DNA from: Alphaproteobacteria bacterium
Lineage (GTDB): Bacteria; Pseudomonadota; Alphaproteobacteria; Sphingomonadales; Sphingomonadaceae
Length of the DNA: 64,000 nucleotides
Assembly: GCA_019232625.1 (NCBI GenBank)
Contig: JAFANP010000048.1
Location: 1 to 64,000, forward strand
Direction of reading: 5' to 3'
The notes under the pieces were generated by a model, which searched no databases, had not been told where the DNA came from, and saw nothing but the letters and a program-made list of their open reading frames with translations. Position 1 is the stretch's first letter, and each line of letters starts with the position of its first letter. The translations under genes and the position numbers were made by a program. Shown piece after piece: positions 40,508 to 50,463 of this stretch.

Positions 40508-41624
40508 CTTTGAGGAAGGCGGCGATGCGGGCGGCGCGGTCGTCCCAGCCGAGGCCTGCGGCGGTCCGTCGCGCCCCCGCCGCCAGCCGCGCCGCAAGCG
40601 CCCGGTCGCCGAGCAGCCGGTCGAGCCCCGCCGCCGCCGCGGCCGGATCGTCGGGCGGAACGAGGAGGGCGTTCTCCCCGTCGCGCAGAAGCTCCGCCGT
40701 GTCGGGCGACGCGGGGGCGAGGATCGGACGGCCCGCGGCGAGATAGGCGAAGGTCTTCATCGGCAGAACGCAGTCGCCGTAGCGCTCCAGCGGCGCCGAG
40801 GAGGGCGGGACGATCAGCACGTCGGCCGAGTCCAGCCACTGCGGCAGCCGGCCCGGCTCCTGCCACGGCACGACTCGCACGTTGCCGAGCCGGGCCGCCG
40901 CCGCCTCGACCGGCCCCTCGCCCTCCGAGCCGACGAGCAGGAACAGCGTCGCGGGCCGCGCCGCCGCCATCTCCAGCACCCGCTCCAGCCCCTTCCTCGC
41001 GCTCACCCGCCCCGCATAGACGGCGATCGCCGCGCCGGCCGGAAGGCCGAGCCGCGCCCGCGCCGCCTCCCGCCCGAGGCGCTGCCCCGCCAGGTCGGCG
41101 CCGTTATGGGCGACGAGCAGCCGCGCCTCCGGCACCCCGATCCGGCGGAAGCTCGCGGCGGCATAAGCGGAATGGAGGACGAACCCCAGGCAATGGGCGG
41201 CCCGCGCCGTGCGTCGGATCATCGGCCTCAGCACCGGCAGCCGGTCCGGCCACGGCTGGTAATGCTCGACGGCGAACGGGACGGGCGAGTGATAGCCCCC
41301 GCCGAACGCCGCGGGCATGCGCGAATAGAGGATATCGCTCGCCTTGACGAGGCCGAGCCGGGCCACCTCCAGATACCAGAGCGCGCTCGGTATCGCCCCC
41401 TCTCCGCGCCAGGGCGTCCGCCGCTGGACGAGCTCGAACTCGCCCTCGACCTCGAACCAGTCGCGCAGCGCGCCGGCGCTCAGCGCCGGGTCGCGCGGCC
41501 CTTGCGGCATGAGCAGGGTCACCTCGATGCCGCGGCGGGCGAAGGCGGCGGCGGTCTTGACCGACTGCTCGCGGTCCGCCTGCCGCCCGAGCCGCGACCA
41601 CAAGAGGGGATAGACGAGCCTCAT
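40497..41624 (-). CDS. Glycosyltransferase family 4
   Basis: 375 residues, GT-B fold. The N-terminal domain includes VKTAAAFARRGIEVTLLMPQ and FVLHSAYAAASFRRIGVPEA. The C-terminal donor domain includes LVAHNGADL, AVYAGRVSARKGLERVLEMA, VLIVPPSSAPLERYGDCVLP and MKTFAYLAAGRPILAPA, the GT4 E-x7-E-like region. Its last codons and TAA stop come from the R3 hairpin. The start overlaps the stop of a second glycosyltransferase gene. It probably transfers a sugar to a membrane-linked acceptor in the same envelope pathway as the CDP-alcohol enzymes. Confidence 0.88.
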   Translation of the reverse strand: MRLVYPLLWSRLGRQADREQSVKTAAAFARRGIEVTLLMPQGPRDPALSAGALRDWFEVEGEFELVQRRTPWRGEGAIPSALWYLEVARLGLVKASDILYSRMPAAFGGGYHSPVPFAVEHYQPWPDRLPVLRPMIRRTARAAHCLGFVLHSAYAAASFRRIGVPEARLLVAHNGADLAGQRLGREAARARLGLPAGAAIAVYAGRVSARKGLERVLEMAAARPATLFLLVGSEGEGPVEAAAARLGNVRVVPWQEPGRLPQWLDSADVLIVPPSSAPLERYGDCVLPMKTFAYLAAGRPILAPASPDTAELLRDGENALLVPPDDPAAAAAGLDRLLGDRALAARLAAGARRTAAGLGWDDRAARIAAFLKGGR

Positions 41625-42736
41625 CCGGCCAGCCCGTCGTAGATCGCCTCGAGCCGCGCGATTTGGCGGCGCAGGTCGAACCGCTCGGCCGCCAGCCGCC
41701 GCGCCGCCCCGCCCATCCGCGCCTGGAGGTCCGCCGAGCCCAGCAGCCCGGCGAGCGCGGCGGCGAGCGCGGCGGCGTCGCCCTCCGGGACGACGAGGCC
41801 CGTCTCCCCGTCGACCACCGCCTCGGGCAGGCCGCTATGGGCGGAGACGACCGCCGGCAGCCCCGCCGCCGCGGCCTCCACGGCCACCGTCGGAAGCCCC
41901 TCGCTGTCGCCGTCCGCGGCGGTGACGCTGGGCACGGCGAGCAGCCAGGCGCGCCGCATCCACGCCCCCACCTCGTCGGGCGGCACCGCGCCCAGGAAGG
42001 TCGCCCGCCCGCCGAGCCGTTCCGCCCGGCGCTCCAGCCGCGTCCGCAGCGGCCCGTCGCCGAGCACGACCAGCCTCGCCCCCGGCACGGCGGCGAGCGC
42101 GTCGATCAGCAGCGCCGTCCCCTTCTTCTCGACCAGCCGGCCGACGTGGAGGACGAGGCCCGGCTCGGGCGCGGGCGGCGCGGCGAAGCGCGCAAGGTCG
42201 ACGCCGTTATGCAGGGTCATCGTCCGCTCCGGCGGGAAGCCGCGGGCGAGCGCCTTCGCCCGGATCGCGTCCGACACCGCCAGGAACAGCCGGCCCCGCG
42301 CCCGAAGCCGTCCGCCCAGCGCCGCGTGGCGCATCCACGACAGCCGGCCGGAGCGGAGCAGCGCCGCGCTGGAACGGCTGACGTCGAAGCCGTGCAGGGT
42401 GGTGACCAGCGGAACGCCGAGCCGCTCGGCGAGCGGCAAGGCGAGCAGCCCGTCGGTGGCGAAATGGGCGTGGACGAGGCTCGGCCGGTGCGCTCGCACG
42501 CGGGCCGCGAGCCCATCCGCATCGCCGAGCAGCCGCAGCCGCAGCCGCTCGCCGCGCGAGGCCACCAGCCGGGCGTCGCGCAGCGCCGGCCAGGCATTGC
42601 CCTTGTCCTCCAGCCCGACGACCAGCGGCCGGTAGCGCACAAGGCCGGCCGCATGGGCCTGGACGAACGTCTCGGAGGGATTGAACAGCGCGCTCCTGAA
42701 GATTGCCGCCACCGGCCGTTCGTCGCGCCTGTCCAT
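41621..42736 (-). CDS. Glycosyltransferase family 4
   Basis: 371 residues from ATG 42736. The acceptor-side domain has PSETFVQAHAAGLVRYRPLV and VHAHFATDGLLALPLAERLG, then TTLHGFDVS. The donor-side domain has MTLHNGVDLARF, VLHVGRLVEKKGTALLIDAL, VVLGDGPLRTRLERRAERLG and SVTAADGDSEGLPTVAVEAA with the E-x7-E pair. It resembles colanic-acid and exopolysaccharide glycosyltransferases. Co-transcribed with the following glycosyltransferase gene (ATGA overlap) and divergent from the flippase gene over 79 bases. Confidence 0.9.
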   Translation of the reverse strand: MDRRDERPVAAIFRSALFNPSETFVQAHAAGLVRYRPLVVGLEDKGNAWPALRDARLVASRGERLRLRLLGDADGLAARVRAHRPSLVHAHFATDGLLALPLAERLGVPLVTTLHGFDVSRSSAALLRSGRLSWMRHAALGGRLRARGRLFLAVSDAIRAKALARGFPPERTMTLHNGVDLARFAAPPAPEPGLVLHVGRLVEKKGTALLIDALAAVPGARLVVLGDGPLRTRLERRAERLGGRATFLGAVPPDEVGAWMRRAWLLAVPSVTAADGDSEGLPTVAVEAAAAGLPAVVSAHSGLPEAVVDGETGLVVPEGDAAALAAALAGLLGSADLQARMGGAARRLAAERFDLRRQIARLEAIYDGLAG

Positions 42737-42815
42737 CGCCGGCTCGTTCGTGCCTCGGCAGGCGCGACACAAGCGAAATGTTGCGCCGCACCGGCGCCGC
42801 GCGCAGGAGGAGCGG

Positions 42816-44294
42816 ATGACGAGGCCGAGCGATCCGGGGCGAATGATCCTGCGCGGCGCCCAGGCGACCGCGGCGGGCTTCGCCGGCCGCCTCGGCGCCC
42901 GCCTCCTCTTCCTTTTCGTCGCCGGCCGGCTGTTCGGGCCGGCGCCGTTCGGCGCCTACGTCCTCGCCGTCGCCGCCGTGGAGCTCGCCGTAAGCGTCGG
43001 CAGCCTCGGCATGAAGAAGCTCGTCTTCCAGCTCCTCGACGGGGAGAAGGACCCGCGCGCCCTCCCCCACGTCCTTCTCGGCGCGGCCTTGCTCGTCGCG
43101 CTCGCCAGCGCCGCGCTCGCCGCCATGCTGATGGCCGCCGCCTTGCTCCTGCCGCCCGTCTTCCTTCCGGGAGGCGCGGGCAAGGCCCTCTTCCTCCTCG
43201 CGCCGATGGTCGCGGGACAGTCGCTGCTCGACCTGTTCCTTGCCGCCACGCGCTGGCGCCACGCCATTCGCTACGAGGTGGTGGCGCGCAGCCTGGTCGA
43301 GCCCTACGCGCTGCTCCTCGGCGCGGCGGCAGCCTGGGCGCTCGGCTGGCGAGAGACCGGGCTGCTCGCCGGCTATTGGGCGGGGACGCTGGCCGCGCTC
43401 GCCTTCGCCGCGGCGGGGGCGCGGCGGGTGTTCGGCCCCTTCCGCCTCGGCGCGTGGCGGCCGGACCCGGCGCGGCTGCTTCCGACCCTCCGCTTCGCTT
43501 TCTCCAACACCGCCGCCGACCTTCTCAACGCCCTCTACACGCGGGTCGACCTGTGGCTCGTCGGCCTTCTTCTCGGCGCAGGCCCGGCGGGCGTCTACGG
43601 CATGGCGCGGCAGGTCGCGGTGCCGATCCGCCAGGTCCGCCAGAGCTTCGACGGCCTTCTCATCCCGCTCGTCGCCCGGACCCTGGGCCGCCGCGGCTCG
43701 CGCGGGTCGGGGGAGGCGCTGGCCTCGGCCACCCGCCTCATCCTCGCCATCCAGCTGCCGCTGATCGTCGCCCTGTTCGCGGTCGGCCGGCCGCTCCTCG
43801 CCTGGCTCGGCGCCGGCTTCGAAGCGGCCTATTGGCCCCTCCTCGCCCTCGCCGTCGCCGAGGCGATCCAGGCCGCCTTCAGCATCGGCGATCTCGTCTT
43901 CGTCTATCTGAAGCCCAAGGTCGGCCTCGTCCTCACCCTCGCCAGCATCGCCGTCGGAATCGCCGCCGCCCTGCTCCTCATCCCGCCCCTCGGCCTCGCC
44001 GGGGCGGCCTTGTCGGTGCTTGCCGCTTATGCGCTGCGCGCCGCGTTGCGCAGCGTCGTGCTGCGCGCCCATTTCTATCTCGACGTGCCGCACAGCCACC
44101 AGGCCGGGCCGTTCGCCGCGGCCGCGGCCGGGATCGCCGCGGTCCTCCTCGCCGGCGCCTGGCCCCTTCCCTACCGGTTCGATCCCCTCCCGTTGGTCCT
44201 CGGCCTCGGCCTCTACGCGGCCGTGCTCGCCCTCTGGCTTCAGCTCAGCCGCCAGTCCCTCTCCCTCACCGGCTTCGCGGCGGAGACCGACTGA
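42816..44294 (+). CDS. Polysaccharide/oligosaccharide flippase (MOP superfamily, PST-like)
   Basis: 492 residues from ATG 42816 with GGAGG eight to nine bases upstream. There are twelve to fourteen hydrophobic segments, beginning GFAGRLGARLLFLFVAGRLF and FGAYVLAVAAVELAVSVGSL, with conserved LRFAFSNTAADLLNALYTRV, DLWLVGLLLGAGPAGVYGMA and RQVAVPIRQVRQSFDGLLIP. Such proteins turn lipid-linked glycans across the inner membrane. With two glycosyltransferases and two CDP-alcohol phosphotransferases nearby, the cargo could be a glycan or glycolipid carrying a phospho-alcohol group (inference). The gene is convergent with the first halogenase gene. Confidence 0.87.
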   Translation: MTRPSDPGRMILRGAQATAAGFAGRLGARLLFLFVAGRLFGPAPFGAYVLAVAAVELAVSVGSLGMKKLVFQLLDGEKDPRALPHVLLGAALLVALASAALAAMLMAAALLLPPVFLPGGAGKALFLLAPMVAGQSLLDLFLAATRWRHAIRYEVVARSLVEPYALLLGAAAAWALGWRETGLLAGYWAGTLAALAFAAAGARRVFGPFRLGAWRPDPARLLPTLRFAFSNTAADLLNALYTRVDLWLVGLLLGAGPAGVYGMARQVAVPIRQVRQSFDGLLIPLVARTLGRRGSRGSGEALASATRLILAIQLPLIVALFAVGRPLLAWLGAGFEAAYWPLLALAVAEAIQAAFSIGDLVFVYLKPKVGLVLTLASIAVGIAAALLLIPPLGLAGAALSVLAAYALRAALRSVVLRAHFYLDVPHSHQAGPFAAAAAGIAAVLLAGAWPLPYRFDPLPLVLGLGLYAAVLALWLQLSRQSLSLTGFAAETD

Positions 44295-44300
44295 GCGCCT

Positions 44301-45788
44301 TCAGCCCGCCCGGCAGTGGCTCTCGACGAACGCGCGGTGATCGGGAAAAGCGGCCGCGCGATGCGCCACCAGCCGCTCGACGCTCTCCAGGAAGGCGGCC
44401 AGGTCGTCGTCCGAAAGCTGGTCGGCGAGCGGGTGCCAGCCTTGCGGATCCACCGCCTGGCCGAGCATCACCTGGACCCACCCGGCTTCCGTGAACAGCT
44501 CGTCCTCCTGCCGGAAGACGCGACCGCCGGCGCGGAACAGCGCCATCCGCTCGGCGAGCGATTCCGGGACGGCCATCGCCGCGCATTCCCGCCACAGCGG
44601 CTCGTCCCGCGCCGTCGCCTTGTAGTGGAGGATGAGGAAGTCGCGGACGCGCTCATATTCGAAGGCGGTGCGGCGGTTATATTCCTCCACTTCGGCGCCC
44701 CGCACGCCCTCGCGCCCGGGCAACAGGGTCAGTAGCCGGGCGATGGCGGACTGGACGAGGTGGATGCTGGTCGATTCGAGCGGCTCGAGGAAGCCGGAGG
44801 CGAGGCCCATCGCGACGACGTTGCGCTTCCAGAACTGGCGCCGCCGGCCGGTCGTGAAGCGGAGCGAGCGCGGCTCGGCCAGGGCCTCGCCGTCGAGCCC
44901 GGCAAGAAGGGTCGCCGCCGCCTCGTCGTCGGAGGTGAAGCGGCTGCAATAGACGTAGCCGTTGCCGATCCGGTGCTGGAGCGGGATCCGCCACTGCCAG
45001 CCGGCGGCACGGGCGGTGGCGCGGGTATAGGGCGTGAAGCCGCCGCCATGGGCGCAGGGGACGGCAAGGGCGCGGTCGCAGGGCAGCCAGCGGGACCAGT
45101 CCTCATAGCCGGCGGACAGCGCCTGCTCGATCAGCAGGCCGCGAAAGCCCGAGCAGTCGATGAACAGCTCGCCCGCCACCTCGCGTCCGTCGTCGAGGCG
45201 GACCGCCTCCACGAAGCCGTCGCCGCCGCGAAGCCGAACGTCGGCGACGCGGCCCTCGGTCCGCTCCACCCCCCGGGCCTCGGCGTAGCGGCGAAGATGG
45301 GCGGCATAGAGGCTCGCGTCGAAGTGGAAGGCATAGGGATGCTCGGGAAGGGCTGATCCCGGCGGCGCGCCGCGCCCGAACCGGTCCTGCAGAGCCGCCG
45401 CGGCGTTGAGCGAATAGCGCTCGAGCGGCGCCGCCCGCCCCTCCGCCCGCGCCCGCAGCCAGTAATGGTGGAAGGGCGCCAGGCCGAGGTCGCGGCCGAG
45501 CGGGCCGAAGGCGTGGATGTAGCGATGCCCGTCGCCGCGCCAGCCGACGAACTCGATGCCGAGCTTGAACGTCCCCTGGCAGGCGCGGAGGAACGAATCC
45601 TCGTCGAGGCCGAGCGAGGCGTTGAACAGCCGGATCGGCGGGATCGTCGCCTCGCCGACGCCGACCGTGCCGATCTCCTCCGATTCGACCAGCCGGATCC
45701 GCCATCCCCGCTCGAGGAACCGGGCGAAGGCGGCCGCCGCCATCCAGCCCGCCGTCCCGCCGCCGACGATGACGAGGTCGCGCGTCAC
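44301..45788 (-). CDS. Tryptophan halogenase family flavoprotein
   Basis: 495 residues from GTG 45788. The FAD site is [34 protein letters not shown] follows; Lys 75 sits in GTFKLGIEF, the position of the catalytic Lys of PrnA; and [18 protein letters not shown] contains the WxWxIP motif of flavin-dependent halogenases. Close relatives occur as paralogues in TonB-receptor sugar loci of sphingomonads, Caulobacter and Xanthomonas, where halogenation has not been shown. It overlaps the stop of a second copy (GTGA), so the pair is the distal end of a long maltodextrin operon. Confidence 0.9.
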   Translation of the reverse strand: MTRDLVIVGGGTAGWMAAAAFARFLERGWRIRLVESEEIGTVGVGEATIPPIRLFNASLGLDEDSFLRACQGTFKLGIEFVGWRGDGHRYIHAFGPLGRDLGLAPFHHYWLRARAEGRAAPLERYSLNAAAALQDRFGRGAPPGSALPEHPYAFHFDASLYAAHLRRYAEARGVERTEGRVADVRLRGGDGFVEAVRLDDGREVAGELFIDCSGFRGLLIEQALSAGYEDWSRWLPCDRALAVPCAHGGGFTPYTRATARAAGWQWRIPLQHRIGNGYVYCSRFTSDDEAAATLLAGLDGEALAEPRSLRFTTGRRRQFWKRNVVAMGLASGFLEPLESTSIHLVQSAIARLLTLLPGREGVRGAEVEEYNRRTAFEYERVRDFLILHYKATARDEPLWRECAAMAVPESLAERMALFRAGGRVFRQEDELFTEAGWVQVMLGQAVDPQGWHPLADQLSDDDLAAFLESVERLVAHRAAAFPDHRAFVESHCRAG

Positions 45789-47296
45789 GGCGCCGGCGCC
45801 CGGCAGTGGCGGTCGATGAAGGCGCGGTGAGTCGGCATCGCTTCCGCCGCCTCGGCGATCACCCGCCGGATGCCGGCGAGCAGGCGGTCCGAGTCCACGT
45901 CCCGCCGCTCGTCGACCAGCGGCTCGTAGCGCTCCGGCCAGTTGAGCTGGCCGATATGGACGGCGAGCCAGCTCGCATTCTGGAACAGCTCCAGCCCGTC
46001 GCTGACGAGGCGGCCGCGGCGGCGGAAATGGTCGATCCTGTACTGGAGCGTCTCGGGCACCGTCATCGCCGCGCACCGCCGCCAAAGCTCGGAATCGGTG
46101 CGCTCGGTCAAATGATAGTGGAGGATCAGGAAGTCGCGGACGCGCTCATATTCCTGGATGGTGATTCGATTATATTCCTGAGCCCCGAGTGGGTCGAATT
46201 CGCGGTCGGGCCACAAGGCGAGGAGCCGGGTGATGCCCGACTGGACGAGATGGAGGCTGGTCGATTCGAGCGGCTCCATGAAGCCGGCGGCGAGCCCGAG
46301 GGCGACGACGTTGCCGTTCCAGAAGAGCCTCCGCCGTCCGGTGGTGAAGCGAAGCAGCCTCGGCTCGGCGAGCGCCGGTCCGTCGAGGTTGGCGAGCAGG
46401 GTCGCCGCCGCCTCGTCGTCGCCGATATGGGCGCTCGCATAGACATAGCCGTTGCCGATCCGGTGCTGGAGCGGGATCCGCCACTGCCAGCCCGCCTCGT
46501 GGGCCGTCGATCGCGTATAGGGGCCGAAGTCGCCGCCGGGGGCGCAGGGCACCGCCACCGCGCGATCGCAGGGCAGCCACGCGCTCCAATCCTCGTAGCC
46601 GGTCGCGAGCGCGCCCTCGATCAGCAGGCCGCGAAAGCCCGAGCAGTCGATGAACAGCTCCGCCTCCACCTCCCGCCCGTCCTCGAGCCGGAGCGCCTCG
46701 ACGAAGCCGGTCTCGCCGTTGCGGCGCACCCCGGCGACCTTGCCCTCGGTCCGCGTCACCCCGCGTCGCTCGGCATGGTCGCGCAGGTAGCGCCCGTAGA
46801 GCCCGGCATCGAAATGATAGGCATAATCGTAGGTCGACTGGATCCGCCGCCGGTCCGGGACCGGGCGCTCGAAACGGCCGCGCGAGGCCGCGCCCCAGGC
46901 CATCGAATATTCGTCGAGCGGCGCGGCCTCGCCCCGCGCCCTCGCGCGCAGCCAGAATTGATGGAGCGGGACGGAGTCGAACTCGGCGCCGAACGGCCCG
47001 AACGGGTGGAAGTAAAGATGGCCCTTCCTCGCCCAGTCGACGAACTGGATGCCGAGCTTGAACGACCCCTGCGTCCTCGCCACGAAATCCGCCTCGTCGA
47101 GACCGAGCGACCGGTTGAACAGCTTGATCGGCGGGATCGTCGCCTCGCCGACCCCGACGATGCCGATCTCCTCGCTCTCAACCAGCGCGATACGGCAGTC
47201 GCCGCGCAGGGCGTTGGCGAGCGCCGCCGCCGCCATCCAGCCGGCCGACCCGCCGCCGACGATCGCCACCCGCGCGATGTTGCGTCCCTCGCTCAT
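45785..47296 (-). CDS. Tryptophan halogenase family flavoprotein, second copy
   Basis: 503 residues from ATG 47296. FAD motif [40 protein letters not shown], Lys 80 in [30 protein letters not shown], and [20 protein letters not shown] with WxWxIP. It is clearly a paralogue of the downstream gene, with all key residues kept in both. Overlaps the amylase stop upstream (ATGA). Two intact copies in tandem suggest separate substrates or a heteromeric arrangement; neither has been tied to maltodextrin chemistry. Confidence 0.9.
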   Translation of the reverse strand: MSEGRNIARVAIVGGGSAGWMAAAALANALRGDCRIALVESEEIGIVGVGEATIPPIKLFNRSLGLDEADFVARTQGSFKLGIQFVDWARKGHLYFHPFGPFGAEFDSVPLHQFWLRARARGEAAPLDEYSMAWGAASRGRFERPVPDRRRIQSTYDYAYHFDAGLYGRYLRDHAERRGVTRTEGKVAGVRRNGETGFVEALRLEDGREVEAELFIDCSGFRGLLIEGALATGYEDWSAWLPCDRAVAVPCAPGGDFGPYTRSTAHEAGWQWRIPLQHRIGNGYVYASAHIGDDEAAATLLANLDGPALAEPRLLRFTTGRRRLFWNGNVVALGLAAGFMEPLESTSLHLVQSGITRLLALWPDREFDPLGAQEYNRITIQEYERVRDFLILHYHLTERTDSELWRRCAAMTVPETLQYRIDHFRRRGRLVSDGLELFQNASWLAVHIGQLNWPERYEPLVDERRDVDSDRLLAGIRRVIAEAAEAMPTHRAFIDRHCRAPAP

Positions 47297-48726
47297 TCCG
47301 CCGTGAACAATCGGTAGGACCAGGGCGGCAGCACCAGCCGGGTCGACTCGTCGATCGTCGCCGCGCCGCCTCCCTCGAAGTCGCGATAGGCGCCGTCCGC
47401 CAGCCGGTCCTTGAAGGTGACCGCCTGCGCCTCGCCGGAGAAGTTCATCGCCGCGAACACCCTCGCTCGGCCTTTCTGGCGGACGAACGAGAAGACCTTC
47501 GACGGCGCGCTGTTCGCCACCCCCACCATCCGCGCGCCCCACGGCGCGTTCCATAGCGCCGGGTTGCGGTGCTTGAGCGCGAACAGCCGCTTGTAGAGGT
47601 CGCCCTGCGGGTGGGGCCGCCAGGCGATCGGGTCCCGCTCGAAGAAGGCGAGCCGCTTCGGATTGCCGGCTTCGACGCCGTTGTAGAGGAGCGGTATCCC
47701 CTCCCCCACCACGCTCAGCACGGTGGCGTTGGCGAGCGCCTTTCCGAATATCTCGAACTGGGTGCCGTGCCAGGCATTCTGGTCGTGATTCTCGACATAG
47801 GTCATGCGCATCGCGCCGGCCGGCCAGGCGCTCTCATTCTCGCTGTAATAGCCGAACAGCGCGCCCACGTCGGCCTTGCCCTGCGCGATGTTCTCCACCG
47901 CCTCGTACCAGCCCCAGGCGTAGCTCGCGTCGAAGGCGCGGTCGTGGAGGTCCCGCATCTGCGCCTCGGCGAGCATGAAGACCGGCTTTACCCGGTCGAG
48001 CTCGGTCCGCACGTCCTCCCAGAAGTCGCGCGGCACGTAGGCGGCGACGTCGGCGCGAAAGCCGTCCACGTCCGCCTCCTTCACCCAGTAGAGCATCGCC
48101 GCCCCCATGTAGCGGCGCAGGCCCGCCTGGCGATAGTCGAAGTCGATGATGTCGGACCAGTCCCACCAGGGCGTGGGGCGGAAATTCCCCTTCCAGTCGC
48201 GCTCGTAATATTCGGGGTGCGAAGCGACGAGCGGATTGTCCCAGGCGCTGTGGTTGGCGACCCAGTCGAGGATGACGTGGAGGCCGAGCCGGTGCGCCGT
48301 GCGGACGAAGGCCTTGAGGTCGGCCATCGTGCCGAGCTCCGGGTTCACCTGATAATAGTCGCGCACGCTGTACGGGCTTCCGAGGGTCCCCTTGCGGTTC
48401 TTCACGCCGATCGGCTGGACCGGCATCAGCCAGATGATGTCGACGCCGAGCGCCTTCAGCCGCGGCAGCTGCTTCTCGGCGGCGGCGAGCGTGCCTTCGG
48501 CCGTGAACTGCCGGGTGTTGAGCTGATAGAGAATGGCGCTCCTCGCCCAGTCCGGATGCTTCACGCCGGAAAGGTCTCGCGGCGCATAGGGATCGGCGAC
48601 CGCCGGCGCGGCGAAGAAGGCGAGAAGGAGCAGCGCCCAAAATCCTCCCCGGAACGGGGAGGGGGACCGCCGGCGAAGCCGGCGGTGGAGGGGCCGGCAC
48701 TTACCCCCGAGCACCCCCTTCACCAT
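47293..48726 (-). CDS. GH13 alpha-amylase, exported
   Basis: About 477 residues. Catalytic residues are seen in [11 protein letters not shown] (nucleophile Asp), [10 protein letters not shown] (acid/base Glu) and [11 protein letters not shown] (third Asp); [20 protein letters not shown] and [14 protein letters not shown] are the other family regions. A hydrophobic export signal ([20 protein letters not shown]) is present. The start is uncertain: the region before this signal is an R2 repeat, and both in-frame ATGs (48726 and 48735) lie inside it, giving a long Arg-rich leader. Translation may instead begin at a rarer codon just upstream of the hydrophobic segment, after GGGGAGGA. It hydrolyses alpha-1,4-glucans in the periplasm. 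ATGA overlap with the halogenase-type gene downstream. Confidence 0.85.
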   Translation of the reverse strand: MVKGVLGGKCRPLHRRLRRRSPSPFRGGFWALLLLAFFAAPAVADPYAPRDLSGVKHPDWARSAILYQLNTRQFTAEGTLAAAEKQLPRLKALGVDIIWLMPVQPIGVKNRKGTLGSPYSVRDYYQVNPELGTMADLKAFVRTAHRLGLHVILDWVANHSAWDNPLVASHPEYYERDWKGNFRPTPWWDWSDIIDFDYRQAGLRRYMGAAMLYWVKEADVDGFRADVAAYVPRDFWEDVRTELDRVKPVFMLAEAQMRDLHDRAFDASYAWGWYEAVENIAQGKADVGALFGYYSENESAWPAGAMRMTYVENHDQNAWHGTQFEIFGKALANATVLSVVGEGIPLLYNGVEAGNPKRLAFFERDPIAWRPHPQGDLYKRLFALKHRNPALWNAPWGARMVGVANSAPSKVFSFVRQKGRARVFAAMNFSGEAQAVTFKDRLADGAYRDFEGGGAATIDESTRLVLPPWSYRLFTAE

Positions 48727-48762
48727 GCTTCGCATGGTCCCACTCCCCGTTCGGGGGAGGAT
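48643..48762. repeat. R2 dispersed palindrome between the amylase and transporter genes
   Basis: CCTCCCCGGAACGGGGAGG at the left, GCCGGCGAAGCCGGC in the middle, a perfect GACCATGCGAAGCATGGT-type hairpin (ACCATGCTTCGCATGGT), and CTCCCCGTTCGGGGGAGG at the right. Very similar to 17404-17526. It overlaps the annotated 5' end of the amylase gene and ends at the transporter stop codon. Confidence 0.87.
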
Positions 48763-50264
48763 CACGCCGGCTCCTCGACGCGCAGCATGGCGAGCGCGGC
48801 CAGCGCCATCACCCCGGCGGCGAAGGCCATGGTCCAGATCGGCTCCGTCGGGAAGAAGCGCTTCATGATCGAGCCCATCACCGTCGCGACGAGCAGCTGC
48901 GGCACGACGACGAAGACGTTGAACAGGCCCATGTAGATGCCGAGCTTGCGCTGCGGCAGCGCCGAGGCGAGGATTGCATAGGGCATGGCGAGGATCGACG
49001 CCCAGGCGATGCCCACGCCCACTTCGCTGGCGATCAGCGCCATGGGGTCGCGCAGCACGAGGAAGCTGGCATAGCCCGCCGCGCCGCACAGCAAGGCGAG
49101 GACGTGGGTCCTCACCCGGCCGATCCTCGCCGCAAGCAGGGGCAGCAGCGTCAGCGCGGCGACGGCGGCGACGCCGTTGTAGACGGTGAACAGGACTCCC
49201 ACCCAATTGGCCCCGTCCTGGTAGCGCGGGTCGGCCGGGTCGGGGGCCTTGTAGAAATATTGCGCGACCACCGGCGTTGTGTTGATCCACATGATGAACA
49301 GGGCCGACCAGCTGAAGAATTGCGCCAGCGCCAGCTTCTTCATCAGCGCCGGCATGCCGGCGAAGTCTCCGACGATGTGGCCGAGCATCCCCGCCGCCGC
49401 GCCGCGCCTCGCCCGCGCGATCGCGGCGAGGCTGGCGAGGCCGTAGGCCGCGAGCAGGCCGCCGAGCAGATAGACCTCCTTCTCCAGCCCGAGCCGGGCC
49501 ACCGCCAGCATGACCAGCGCGCCCGCCCCGATCCAGGCCGCGGCCGGGCGGTAGCCGCGCCCGGCGAGCGCCCCCGTCGCCTCCCCGTCCGGCTCCCCCG
49601 CGCCGTCGAAGCGGGCCATCGCCTCGGGCGGATATTCGCGGGTCGTCAGCACCGTCCACAGCACGGCGAGGAACAGCGCCGCGCCGCCGAACCAGAAGGC
49701 GTAGCGCACCGTGTCGGGTATGCCCCCGCCCGCCGCCGCGTTCGACACCCCCATCCGGTCGAGCGCCCAGGGGAAGATCGAGCCGACCACCGCGCCGGCG
49801 CCGATGAAGGCGGTCTGCACCGCATAGCCCGCGCTGTGCTGGTCCTTCCTCAGCATGTCGCCGACGAAGGCGCGGAACGGCTCCATCGAGACGTTCAGGG
49901 AGGCGTCGAGCAGCCACAGCATCGTCGCCGCCACCCACAAGGCCGGCGCCTCGGGCATGACGAACAAGGCGAGCGCCGCAAGCACCGCCCCGGCGAGGAA
50001 ATAGGGCCTCCGCCGGCCCAGCCGGCCGAGCCAGGTGCGGTCGCTCATATGGCCGATCACCGGCTGGACGAGCAGACCGGTCAGCGGCGCCGCCACCCAC
50101 AAGGCGGGCAGGTCGTCGAGGCCGGTGCCGAGCGACTGGAAGATGCGGCTCATGTTCGCGTTCTGCAGCGCGAAGCCGATCTGGATTCCGAAGAAGCCGA
50201 AGCTGATGTTCCAGATCTGCGCCGCGCCGAGCCTCGGCTTCTGCCGCTCCTGCGCCTCGTCCAT
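48762..50264 (-). CDS. MFS sugar transporter of the SLC45/GPH-like maltose type
   Basis: 500 residues, twelve hydrophobic segments. Early signatures are [20 protein letters not shown] and [30 protein letters not shown] then [12 protein letters not shown] (the D-R-x-G/RR loop between helices 2 and 3), and [19 protein letters not shown]. The later half has [20 protein letters not shown] and [20 protein letters not shown]. Homologues import maltose or sucrose with protons. Its position between a TonB receptor and amylase makes maltose/maltodextrin the probable substrate. It follows the receptor gene over a 199-base gap containing an R1 repeat. Confidence 0.88.
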   Translation of the reverse strand: MDEAQERQKPRLGAAQIWNISFGFFGIQIGFALQNANMSRIFQSLGTGLDDLPALWVAAPLTGLLVQPVIGHMSDRTWLGRLGRRRPYFLAGAVLAALALFVMPEAPALWVAATMLWLLDASLNVSMEPFRAFVGDMLRKDQHSAGYAVQTAFIGAGAVVGSIFPWALDRMGVSNAAAGGGIPDTVRYAFWFGGAALFLAVLWTVLTTREYPPEAMARFDGAGEPDGEATGALAGRGYRPAAAWIGAGALVMLAVARLGLEKEVYLLGGLLAAYGLASLAAIARARRGAAAGMLGHIVGDFAGMPALMKKLALAQFFSWSALFIMWINTTPVVAQYFYKAPDPADPRYQDGANWVGVLFTVYNGVAAVAALTLLPLLAARIGRVRTHVLALLCGAAGYASFLVLRDPMALIASEVGVGIAWASILAMPYAILASALPQRKLGIYMGLFNVFVVVPQLLVATVMGSIMKRFFPTEPIWTMAFAAGVMALAALAMLRVEEPA

Positions 50265-50315
50265 CCGCCGCTCTCCCCGTGTCGATGCCGGAGCACGCTG
50301 GGCTTAGTATCAACC

Positions 50316-50416
50316 GCTCATCCTGAGTAGGGACTGAGCCTGGCGAAGTCCCGTATCGAAGGACCGTCCTTCGATACGCCACTTCGACTTCGCTCAGCGG
50401 CCACTCAGGATGAGCG
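50316..50416. repeat. R1-family palindrome between the TonB receptor and transporter genes
   Basis: CCGCTCATCCTGAGTAGGGA and its inverted counterpart CCACTCAGGATGAGCG at the ends, with CCCGTATCGAAGGACCGTCC and TTCGATACGCC in the centre. Same inner and outer parts as 32640-32786 but in the reverse order. Likely stabilises or separates the upstream receptor transcript from the genes downstream. Confidence 0.85.
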
Positions 50417-50463
50417 AAGGTGATAGCTCCCGCCGCTCCCCGTTCATGCCGAGGCGCGCGGCC

